NCBI GenBank assembly: GCA_963768075.1
Contig: CAVYHD010000022.1
Coordinates: forward strand, 186,001-250,000
Length of the DNA: 64,000 bases
Source: QHXW01 sp963768075
GTDB taxonomy: Bacteria > Acidobacteriota > Terriglobia > Bryobacterales > Bryobacteraceae
Direction of reading: 5' to 3'
This document shows positions 35,249-42,789 of the stretch, piece by piece (position 1 is the stretch's first letter; each line of letters begins with the position of its first letter). A program made the translations under genes and the position numbers. The notes beneath the pieces were generated by a model that did no database searches, had not been told where the DNA came from, and worked only from the letters and a program-made list of their open reading frames with translations.

Positions 35249-36130
35249 ATGGACAACGACGGAATGTCTACTACTCATCAAGAAGTGCGTCACGGCGCGC
35301 GCTCCACTATGTATGCAGTGATCGGACTTCTGGTGGTTCTGGCGGTAGCCAATGGATACGCGTTCTGGCGCCTGAACCGGTTGGAAACCGGAACGGCTCA
35401 GTTAGGCGCCACCACGTCGCAGCAAATCCTGGAACTGCGCGACACCCTTTCGGCGAACAGTTCGGCTGAAGCGAAGAATCTGCTGGCGCTCCAGGCGCAA
35501 CTGGCCGATGCGCGGCAGGAAGCTGCCGACACCGCTGGACATGCCAAGGTGGAGGCTCTCAAGCACGCCGATCAATTGGCCCGCCGCCTGGCTAACGAGG
35601 CGCAACAACAGCAGCAACAGGTCGCCTCGGAGCTGAGTCAAGTTAAGGAGAGCGCGACCACGGCGAACAGCAAACTTGCCGACGTAAGCAACGATGTCGC
35701 TGCCACCAAAACCGACGTCGCCACCACCAAATCCCAGCTCGATAACACCGTCGCGGACCTGAAGCGCGTACGCGGCGACATGGGTGTCCTGAGTGACCGG
35801 ATCGCGACTAACGGCACCGAACTCGCTGCTCTCCGCACGCTTGGCGAACGCAATTACGTCGAGTTCAATCTCACGAAATCGAAGCAGCCCCAGAAAGTCG
35901 GCAGCGTTCAGGTCTGGGTAAAAAAGACCGATCCCAAGCGGAATCGCTTCACGATCGATATCCAAGCGGATGATCAGACCGTCGAGAAACGTGACCGAAC
36001 GGTCAATGAACCCGTGCAGTTCTATGTTGCCAAGGCCCACCAGCCGTATGAGATCGTGGTCAACGAAGTCACCAAGGACCACTTGATTGGCTATTTGGCA
36101 ACTCCCAAGGTGGAAATGGCCCGGCGCTAG
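35249..36130 (+). CDS. Membrane-anchored coiled-coil protein of unknown function
   Basis: 293 residues with no family that I recognise. Residues of about 20-42 form one membrane helix (TMYAVIGLLVVLAVANGYAF). A long coiled coil (about 45-195) follows, rich in Ala, Gln, Lys and Asp (LANEAQQQQQQVASELSQVK, DVAATKTDVATTKSQLDNTV). The C-terminal 85 residues look like a beta domain (NYVEFNLTKSKQPQKVGSVQ, VWVKKTDPKRNRFTIDIQAD). I chose ATG 35249, which has an AAGGGG site, over the longer frame from 35159. It ends the stress-type gene block and is separated from the GH-like gene by a strong hairpin. Confidence 0.8.
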   Translation: MDNDGMSTTHQEVRHGARSTMYAVIGLLVVLAVANGYAFWRLNRLETGTAQLGATTSQQILELRDTLSANSSAEAKNLLALQAQLADARQEAADTAGHAKVEALKHADQLARRLANEAQQQQQQVASELSQVKESATTANSKLADVSNDVAATKTDVATTKSQLDNTVADLKRVRGDMGVLSDRIATNGTELAALRTLGERNYVEFNLTKSKQPQKVGSVQVWVKKTDPKRNRFTIDIQADDQTVEKRDRTVNEPVQFYVAKAHQPYEIVVNEVTKDHLIGYLATPKVEMARR

Positions 36131-36158
36131 CCGCCCACAGAAGAACTGCGGCGAACGT

Positions 36159-36189
36159 GCTGCAATTGTGGCGGTCCCGCAATTGCAGC
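36159..36189. terminator. Hairpin between convergent genes, possible bidirectional terminator
   Basis: GCTGCAATTG (36159-36168) and CAATTGCAGC (36180-36189) form a perfect 10-bp stem with an 11-base loop. It sits in the 66-base gap between the ends of the coiled-coil gene and the GH-like gene. No T-run follows on either side, so it may work with Rho or only as a 3'-end stabiliser. Confidence 0.5.
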
Positions 36190-36196
36190 CGTTCGG

Positions 36197-38341
36197 CTAC
36201 GGCCTCTCGATCATTCCCCGCAGCACGACAATTGACGCCTTTGGAAGGTTGTAGGTGGTTCCAGCGCCGCCCGTAATGGTGGATTTCGTGGGCGGATTGT
36301 CGGGATCAGCGTGGCCGTTGATTCCGTCCGGGTGCCACTGGTATTCGGCTGCTCCGAAGGTGACGCGATCCACTTTACCGGAGAAGACGCGGTCGCCCCC
36401 GGCCCCTGTATCCGAGAACGTAAGCTTCACTGTGTGGTCATTGTCCCGGTCCTTGTTGATCAACATCACGGACCACTTTTTGTCAGGCCGTTCGACGGCA
36501 TACGCAGTGACTAATACGTTTCCGGATGCGTCGCGAACATCACTCGAAACTTTGAACAGGCGATGATTAGCATCCACCGGCTGGACCCACTCCTTCGCGA
36601 TCATCTGGGAGGCAAAATACTGCGAGAAGTGGTCCTTGATTCGGTAATCTTTATCTATATTGAAGAAGCCGAACGATCCTCCACCACACCCGCCTTCCAG
36701 CAGGGTCGGCAGGTAGTGGAAGAAAAAGGTTCCGCTGGCGCCACCGCTCATCATCGATCCAACGTAATCGGCCAGCCAGAGGCCTCCCATGATATCAACG
36801 AACTTCTCGCCCGAGTCCGAACTCATGTTGCCCTCGGTCATGAAAAACGGCAGGTTTGGCGGCAAACCATCGTCTTTCCACACTTGTAGAATGTGGTGAA
36901 CCAACTCCGGCTCGCGGTAAAGATCGCTCCACGGGTTGTGGCAGGCATCGTACGGATAATGCTCGAACGAGAAGAAGGTGAAGTCGCTCATCCGGCCGTG
37001 TGCTTTGAGGTAATCGAGGAACCTCCCCAGCCAGGAGACGCGCCCTTGTGAGTCGGGCCAAACTTCGACGTCCGTATTCACGCCCTCAAAGGCCGGGCCG
37101 CCTAACTTTGCTTCCGGTACCAAGCGATGAATCGCTGTTGCAAATTGGACGTAGAGAGCGCCGTAATCTTCGGGCACCATATGCTGACCATCGGCTTCCT
37201 CTCCCATTTCAATCCACGAAACCGGATAGTGGCGCTTGTACAGATACGCGATTTCGGCGGCGGCGTCCTCGGGCGTGGAATACAGCATGGCAATGGGCAT
37301 CATGGCGGGCAGGCCGCGCGTGACCCCGCTGGTGAAGAAGAAATCGAATCCCACCTGGTCGCCATTCGATTCGTACAAATCGGAAGCCGCATGCCAGGGG
37401 TCGACCGAAGAGGGCCAGGTGACGGTCTGCTGGCGATTGGGTAGATGCTTGACAACGTCGGTGAACTGGCCGTCCGCGGATAGCGTTCCGATGTAGAGTT
37501 CGTTGATCGCATAGCCCACGCAGTTGCGCTTGTCCCCTTCGCCGTGCGTGTCGCACGTGTTGGAAGATTCCGTCATCCAGATGCGCAGGTAGCGAACGGG
37601 AATGTTCCAGGAAACCAGCTTCTGGGTGACGGTGCCGCCCCTGCCCTCCGTGACGCCGCCCGACGGAAACGCCTGCCACGTCCCCTTGGTCGTGCCCTCA
37701 TAGAAAGGCTCCGCTTCACCGGTCCAGAACTGGATCACATAGCGGCGCGCAAAAGGCTCGGCCCAGGCGATGCGAATGGCGTTGATGTCAACCTTACTGC
37801 CGAGGTCAACCATCACCCATTGCGGGTGCAGCGAATCGCTTTCGCCGGTGAAGGACTCGGTGAGGTATGGATTGCTCTTCCAGTAGGTCTTGAGATCGCC
37901 ATCAGTCAACCGGGACCACCCATTTCCGTCACCACGGCTGAAACCGCGGTGCGGAAGCGGGTAGGCCCACGAGTGGCGAATCAACCCCGCAGGCTCAGCA
38001 CTCCCCGTGAAATAGCCTTCCCGTTTTTCCGGATTGCTCCAGGCGCCGTGCGAGTTCCAGTGCCAGCCTTCGACGTGAAGCTCGGTGTTCTGGCGATAGG
38101 TTACGGATTGCCATCCGGCGCCCAGGACTTCCTTAAGAATCGGATCGGTTAATAACTTGTCTGGCGTGCCCGTTCCCAAACGATCCACCGCGGCACCGAG
38201 CGCCCGGAACGGACTGAACGAATTGACGGCGTGTGATGGCGTGGCGTCGACGATAATCTTCTGTGCCATGGCCGTGCCGCAAGTCCAGACACACGCGCTG
38301 ATACTAAGACAAACTTCAGAAACGGACTTCCAACGAGACAA
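36197..38341 (-). CDS. Secreted glycoside-hydrolase-like protein with embedded discoidin-type domain (copy 1)
   Basis: Large exported protein (714 residues from the chosen start). The TTG at 38339-38341 has a GGGGAGG site 8 bases upstream and gives a signal peptide ending GTAMAQ; the frame also has an ATG at 38398. Residues of about 140-270 resemble an F5/8-type-C (discoidin) domain (GWSRLTDGDLKTYWKSNPYL, HPQWVMVDLGSKVDINAIRI). A TIM-barrel-like part follows: PVSWIEMGEEADGQH and LPFFMTEGNMSS carry the glutamates expected as acid/base and nucleophile of clan GH-A enzymes. A beta domain closes the protein. Substrate unknown. It is divergent to a clear paralog at 38477. Confidence 0.78.
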   Translation of the reverse strand: MSRWKSVSEVCLSISACVWTCGTAMAQKIIVDATPSHAVNSFSPFRALGAAVDRLGTGTPDKLLTDPILKEVLGAGWQSVTYRQNTELHVEGWHWNSHGAWSNPEKREGYFTGSAEPAGLIRHSWAYPLPHRGFSRGDGNGWSRLTDGDLKTYWKSNPYLTESFTGESDSLHPQWVMVDLGSKVDINAIRIAWAEPFARRYVIQFWTGEAEPFYEGTTKGTWQAFPSGGVTEGRGGTVTQKLVSWNIPVRYLRIWMTESSNTCDTHGEGDKRNCVGYAINELYIGTLSADGQFTDVVKHLPNRQQTVTWPSSVDPWHAASDLYESNGDQVGFDFFFTSGVTRGLPAMMPIAMLYSTPEDAAAEIAYLYKRHYPVSWIEMGEEADGQHMVPEDYGALYVQFATAIHRLVPEAKLGGPAFEGVNTDVEVWPDSQGRVSWLGRFLDYLKAHGRMSDFTFFSFEHYPYDACHNPWSDLYREPELVHHILQVWKDDGLPPNLPFFMTEGNMSSDSGEKFVDIMGGLWLADYVGSMMSGGASGTFFFHYLPTLLEGGCGGGSFGFFNIDKDYRIKDHFSQYFASQMIAKEWVQPVDANHRLFKVSSDVRDASGNVLVTAYAVERPDKKWSVMLINKDRDNDHTVKLTFSDTGAGGDRVFSGKVDRVTFGAAEYQWHPDGINGHADPDNPPTKSTITGGAGTTYNLPKASIVVLRGMIERP

Positions 38342-38476
38342 GCCTATTACCTCCCCGATGACTTGCGCCCGAACGACACGCACCAGAACGTACAGCATAT
38401 CAACGATCGATTCCGTGTGAACCGGCCCGGTCGTCTAGCACCGATCGCGATATAATTTGCGCCGGAGCAACTATCC

Positions 38477-40624
38477 TTGATCACACGACGCACAATTTTG
38501 TCAGCGGCCATAATCGCCGCTCTGTCTGCGGTCCTGTCGCCAAGCGCTTCTGATTCGGCGCCGGAGGGAGTCGCAACCATTCACGTCGACACAACTCACG
38601 TCATCAATTCCTTCGATCCCGATCACGCGCTAGGGAGCTCCCTCGATGTTCTGTCCCGAAGAGACATCGACAAGGTTTTTACGCCGCACATCGTGCAAGA
38701 GTCCCTCTCAGCCGGTTGGGGACCAATTACATATCGCAACAATACCGAACTCCGCATGGCCGCCTGGCACTGGACCGAGAACGGCGCGTGGAGTGACGCC
38801 GCAAATAAGAGCGGGTACTTCACTGGAAGCCCCGACCTCAAGGAGCCACTGCGCTACATTCTTTCGTACTCCCTGCCGCACCGCGGCTTTTCCACCAGCG
38901 GCGACCGTCCGGTGCAGGCTCCGAACCTCAGTTATTGGAAAAGCAATCCCTATCTCACGAGCAAGTTCACTGGAGAAAGTGACGCGTTGCATCCGCAATG
39001 GGTGGTGGTCGACCTGAAAAGCGAAAAGCTCGTGAGCGCGGCCCGGATTGCCTGGGCCAGTCCCTACGCGACAACGTATCAGGTCCAGTATTGGGTCGGG
39101 AAAGATGCACTCGACTTCGATGAAGGCCCGCAAGGCGAGTGGAAGACATTTCCTTCAGGCTCCGTGCAGAACGCACCGGGTGGGACGGTAACGCTGAAGC
39201 TGGCCTCGGTTCCGGTCACGACGCGGTTCCTGCGCATCTGGATGACGGTGTCCTCCAATACTTGCGATCTGCACGGCTCGAGCGATATTCGCAACTGTGT
39301 TGGTTACGCCATACAGGAGATACACGCCGGCGGTGTCGACACAAGTGGCGCTTTCCTCGACGTAACACAAGGTGCGACGGGCCGAAATTCGCCTTCGTAC
39401 TGTTCGTCGTCCATTGACCCCTGGCATTCCGCCGCCGATGCCAACTCGAGCGGCAGAGGCCAGCACAGCGGCTTCGACGTTTTCTTCACCAGTGGGTTGA
39501 CGAACAATCTGCCCGCCATGATTCCGGTCACGATGCTGTATGGCACGCCTGACGATGCCGCGGCCCAGATTGCGTACATCGAGAAACGCGGTTACCCGCT
39601 CAGCTACGTCGAGATGGGCGAAGAACCCGACGGTAAGCACGCTCTGCCCGAGGACTACGGCGCACTCTATTTGCAGTGGGCCGCGGCGATTCACAAAGTG
39701 GACCCACTGCTCAAACTCGGCGGGCCTGTTTTTGAAGGCGTCAACGAAGACATTAGGGTGTGGCCGGATGCGAAGGGACGAACATCCTGGATGGGCAGGT
39801 TCGTCGAATACCTGAAGGCGCACGACCGCCTCGGTGACCTCGCCTTCATGTCTTTCGAACACTACCCGTTCGAAACGTGCCAGATCACGTGGAAGTCTTT
39901 GTACCAGGAGCCGCAACTGATGAAGCACATACTGCAAGTGTGGAGACAGGACGGCGTGCCCAACGACGTGCCGTTGATGGTGACCGAGAGCAGCGTTGCC
40001 GCCGGACTTACCGGACCGATGAGCACCATCTGGGGCGGTTTGTGGCTTGCTGACAGCATCGGTTCTTTTTTCGAAGGCGGCGGTGATGCCTACTACCATT
40101 CGCCCATTCAGCCGCAAAGCATCCAAAACACCTGCCTCGGCTACGCTTCGTGGTCCAACTTCGTTTCCGACCGGGACTACAACATCAATGGGTACACTGC
40201 CTTCTACTGGGCCGCCCACATGATCAACTTGGAGTGGGCGGCGCATCGCTCGGGCGTCCACCGGATGTTCCCCGCGTCCACCGGCATCAAAGACGGTCAA
40301 GGAAATATGCTAGTGACTTCCTATGCCGTGCATCGCCCCGACGGGAACTGGTCGTTGATGCTGGTAAATCGCGATGAGTCCTCGCCCCACGCGGTACGCG
40401 TCGCGTTCGAAGACTCCAAGAGCAAGCGCAGCGTCTTCTTCTCAGGACCGGTGAGGCTGGTGACTTTCGGCAGCGAGCAGTATGTCTGGAAGAACGATGG
40501 ACCCAACAGTCACGCGGATCCGGATGGGCCGCCAGTCGGCATGACCATCGCGGGAGGACCGCAAGCGACGTTTACTCTGCCCAAAGCTTCAATCACGGTA
40601 CTGCGCGGAAAGGTTGGTGACTGA
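38477..40624 (+). CDS. Secreted glycoside-hydrolase-like protein with embedded discoidin-type domain (copy 2)
   Basis: 715-residue paralog of the protein encoded at 36197-38341, same domain order. It uses a TTG start (38477-38479) with GGAG nine bases upstream, followed by a signal peptide (ILSAAIIAALSAVLSPSASD). Matching blocks include TYRNNTELRMAAWHWTENGA, LSYWKSNPYLTSKFTGESDA, HPQWVVVDLKSEK, SYVEMGEEPDGKHALPEDYG and VPLMVTESSVAAG. The two candidate catalytic glutamates (GEE and TES) are kept. Two Cys (SNTCDLHG and RNCVGYA) are shared with copy 1. The downstream polysaccharide deacetylase gene begins 8 bases after its stop. Confidence 0.8.
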   Translation: MITRRTILSAAIIAALSAVLSPSASDSAPEGVATIHVDTTHVINSFDPDHALGSSLDVLSRRDIDKVFTPHIVQESLSAGWGPITYRNNTELRMAAWHWTENGAWSDAANKSGYFTGSPDLKEPLRYILSYSLPHRGFSTSGDRPVQAPNLSYWKSNPYLTSKFTGESDALHPQWVVVDLKSEKLVSAARIAWASPYATTYQVQYWVGKDALDFDEGPQGEWKTFPSGSVQNAPGGTVTLKLASVPVTTRFLRIWMTVSSNTCDLHGSSDIRNCVGYAIQEIHAGGVDTSGAFLDVTQGATGRNSPSYCSSSIDPWHSAADANSSGRGQHSGFDVFFTSGLTNNLPAMIPVTMLYGTPDDAAAQIAYIEKRGYPLSYVEMGEEPDGKHALPEDYGALYLQWAAAIHKVDPLLKLGGPVFEGVNEDIRVWPDAKGRTSWMGRFVEYLKAHDRLGDLAFMSFEHYPFETCQITWKSLYQEPQLMKHILQVWRQDGVPNDVPLMVTESSVAAGLTGPMSTIWGGLWLADSIGSFFEGGGDAYYHSPIQPQSIQNTCLGYASWSNFVSDRDYNINGYTAFYWAAHMINLEWAAHRSGVHRMFPASTGIKDGQGNMLVTSYAVHRPDGNWSLMLVNRDESSPHAVRVAFEDSKSKRSVFFSGPVRLVTFGSEQYVWKNDGPNSHADPDGPPVGMTIAGGPQATFTLPKASITVLRGKVGD

Positions 40625-40631
40625 GGTGCCG

Positions 40632-41588
40632 ATGAGTCCGCAAATATTACGACGGTTAGTCGTGCTGGCGCTCGTCGCCTTCTCGCGCGGCGCGGCTCAA
40701 GGGCCCGCTCAGGAACGCCGCGTGGCGATCACCATTGACGATGGCCCCGTGGTCGGTGAGTTGAAAGACTTGGGACGTTTCCAGCGAATCTCGGCTGGAC
40801 TGATGAGCTCGCTACAAGCGGAAAACGTTCCGGCCACCATCTTCATCAATGAACGCCAGCTCAATGTACAGCGTCAACGTGATGGCCGCGCCGCCATAGT
40901 GACTCAGTGGCTCGATGCCGGCTACGACATCGGCAACCACACCTATTCGCATCCCAGCCTGAATGAGATCCCGTTGTGGCAATTCGAGGACAACGTGATG
41001 AAGGGCGAGGTCATTATGCGCCCCCTGCTCGAAGAGCGCGGCCGGAAGTTGGTCTGGTTTCGCTATCCGTTCCTTGACTCCGGAACCACCGCGGAAGTTC
41101 ACCAGAAGTTCCTCGACTTTCTCGAACAGCGGCACTACCGCGTGGCGCCAATCACGGTCGACTACAAGGACTACATGTTCGCCGGCGCTTACAGCCGCAT
41201 GCTGCGCGGGGACAAACCGGAGATCGCGGACAAGATCAAGCAGGCGTACTTGGAGCAGGTGGACAACGGATTCGCGGCCGCCGAACGAATATCCCGCGAT
41301 CTGTTCGGATACGAGCTGCCCCAGATTCTGCTAATCCATTGCAGCGAGCTGAACTCGGTGGCGCTGCGCGATTCGATCGCCCTCATGCGCAAGCGAGGTT
41401 ACCGTTTCATCACTTTGGAAGAAGCCATGAAAGATCCCGCCTACGCGCGGCCCGATACCTTTACTGGGCCAGGAGGCTCTTGGCTCGAGCGCACTGGAGA
41501 CGCCATGGGCAAGCCGGTGAATGACGATGCGGAAGCGCGCGTGCCTAAATGGATCAAGGAACTACCGCGCCCGGCTGCGATAAAGTAG
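40632..41588 (+). CDS. Secreted polysaccharide deacetylase (NodB-like, carbohydrate esterase 4 type)
   Basis: Removes acetyl groups from N- or O-acetylated polysaccharide. 318 residues with signal peptide (LRRLVVLALVAFSRGAAQG). Family motifs: RVAITIDDGPV (metal and base Asp pair), DIGNHTYSHPSL (H-x-x-x-H zinc ligands), RYPFLDSG (motif 3), and LLIHCSELN near the C end, in place of the usual LxxH. ATG 40632 is preceded by GAGG at 5 bases, overlapping the stop of the GH-like gene, so the two are probably co-translated. This couples it to the same, unidentified polysaccharide. Confidence 0.87.
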   Translation: MSPQILRRLVVLALVAFSRGAAQGPAQERRVAITIDDGPVVGELKDLGRFQRISAGLMSSLQAENVPATIFINERQLNVQRQRDGRAAIVTQWLDAGYDIGNHTYSHPSLNEIPLWQFEDNVMKGEVIMRPLLEERGRKLVWFRYPFLDSGTTAEVHQKFLDFLEQRHYRVAPITVDYKDYMFAGAYSRMLRGDKPEIADKIKQAYLEQVDNGFAAAERISRDLFGYELPQILLIHCSELNSVALRDSIALMRKRGYRFITLEEAMKDPAYARPDTFTGPGGSWLERTGDAMGKPVNDDAEARVPKWIKELPRPAAIK

Positions 41589-41593
41589 AAGAA

Positions 41594-42259
41594 ATGGATG
41601 CCTATACACCCACTCCGCGCACTCAGGTAAAGCGGTTAGCCAAACGGGCCGTTTATGACAAGACGCAGGTTCACTCGATCCTGGACGAGGGCTATTTTTG
41701 CCATTTGGGTTTCGTAGTCGACGGTCAGCCCTACGTAATTCCAACTGGATACGCGCGTGTCGGGGAGCACATTTATATTCACGGATCTGCTGCCAGCCGG
41801 ATGCTGAGAACCGTCGAGGCAGGAGTGGACATTTGCGTTACCGTAACATTGGTTGACGGTCTCGTACTCGCGCGCTCGGCGTTTCATCATTCCGTGAACT
41901 ACCGCTCCGTCGTGGTGTTAGGCAAAGCACGGCTGGTGACCGATCCTGCTGAGAAGGTGGAGGCGCTTCGCTCATTTACCAATCACGTGGTCCCCGGGCG
42001 CTGGGATGAGGTGCGGAAGCCAAACCCGCAGGAGTTGAAGAGCACCACTGTATTGGCACTTCCGCTGGAAGAGGTTTCCGCTAAGGTGCGAACCGGAACG
42101 CCCATCGATGACGAGGAAGACTACGCGCTACCTATCTGGGCTGGGGTCGTACCGATTCAAACTACTGTAGCGGAGCCACTACCCGATAGCCGGGTTCTGC
42201 CGGGTGTTCCTGCATTTGACCGGGCCCGGTTCAGATCGCGAAGTAATGAAACAAGCTAA
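41594..42259 (+). CDS. Pyridoxamine-phosphate-oxidase-like flavin-binding protein (Nim-like)
   Basis: A 221-residue split-barrel protein predicted to bind FMN. The family features are YDKTQVHSILDEGYFCHLGF, GQPYVIPTGYARVGEHIYIH, GSAASRMLRTV and SVVVLGKARLV. Such proteins relate to 5-nitroimidazole reductases and general flavin reductases; the substrate is unknown. The start ATG 41594 lies 5 bases after the deacetylase stop and was preferred over an upstream frame overlapping that gene. It may be part of the same transcript, but no functional link to polysaccharide use is obvious. Confidence 0.82.
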   Translation: MDAYTPTPRTQVKRLAKRAVYDKTQVHSILDEGYFCHLGFVVDGQPYVIPTGYARVGEHIYIHGSAASRMLRTVEAGVDICVTVTLVDGLVLARSAFHHSVNYRSVVVLGKARLVTDPAEKVEALRSFTNHVVPGRWDEVRKPNPQELKSTTVLALPLEEVSAKVRTGTPIDDEEDYALPIWAGVVPIQTTVAEPLPDSRVLPGVPAFDRARFRSRSNETS

Positions 42260-42297
42260 CAAAAATTAACTGAGTTGTGGTAACATGGCTCCATCTC

Positions 42298-42702
42298 ATG
42301 AGCAGATCGTTGGTCGGCATGGCTAGGCAACGGATTGTCTGCTCTCTTCTCTCGGTCTTCTGCGCACTTCAACTTACAGTTCCGTTCGAGGCTTTACTAG
42401 CTTCCACCACCTCAGCATGTTGCCGCACCAAGAAGACGTGTTGCTGCCACAAATCTAGCAAGTCACAGAACGACGTTCCCACTTGGAAGGCTGTGCCATC
42501 GTGCTCTTCCAGTTGTTCCACTCTGTCGACGCCAGCGGTCTCCTATCCACTTCTGGGGAGTCAGCCTGCGGAAGCTGTTGGGGCCCCCGGCCTTTCAGAC
42601 CGTACGACCGTAAGGCCATGCTCCGCCCGCATCATCCGGCCTCATTTCTCTAACTCGTTCCAACGTCCTCCTCCTTTCCAAGTTACTCAACAGGAAACTT
42701 AG
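42298..42702 (+). CDS. Small secreted Cys-rich protein of unknown function
   Basis: 134 residues. A hydrophobic N end (RQRIVCSLLSVFCALQLTVP) looks like a signal peptide with cleavage near EALLAS. It is followed at once by ACCRTKKTCCCHK and, 15 residues later, PSCSSSCS, so ten cysteines and one His lie near the new N end. That density suggests metal binding or disulfides. The rest is Ser/Pro-rich and low in order. The start is uncertain (GTG 42277 or ATG 42298 or 42319; none has a strong ribosome site). It stands 87 bases before a TonB-dependent receptor. Confidence 0.5.
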   Translation: MSRSLVGMARQRIVCSLLSVFCALQLTVPFEALLASTTSACCRTKKTCCCHKSSKSQNDVPTWKAVPSCSSSCSTLSTPAVSYPLLGSQPAEAVGAPGLSDRTTVRPCSARIIRPHFSNSFQRPPPFQVTQQET

Positions 42703-42789
42703 AAGAGCGTTCCAACTTAGTCACTCGCTAACGGCGGGAGAAGTGTGCTCTGAGCCGTGAGTCAAAAGGATCACTTGAGGAGAAGTGAA

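Noticed and set aside
36159..36189. Classic Rho-independent terminator
   Set aside because: The stem is strong but no T-run follows on either strand; kept only as a possible hairpin terminator.
39155..40300. 381-codon minus-strand open frame
   Set aside because: Mirror of the second glycoside-hydrolase-like gene, whose plus frame carries signal peptide and paralog homology.
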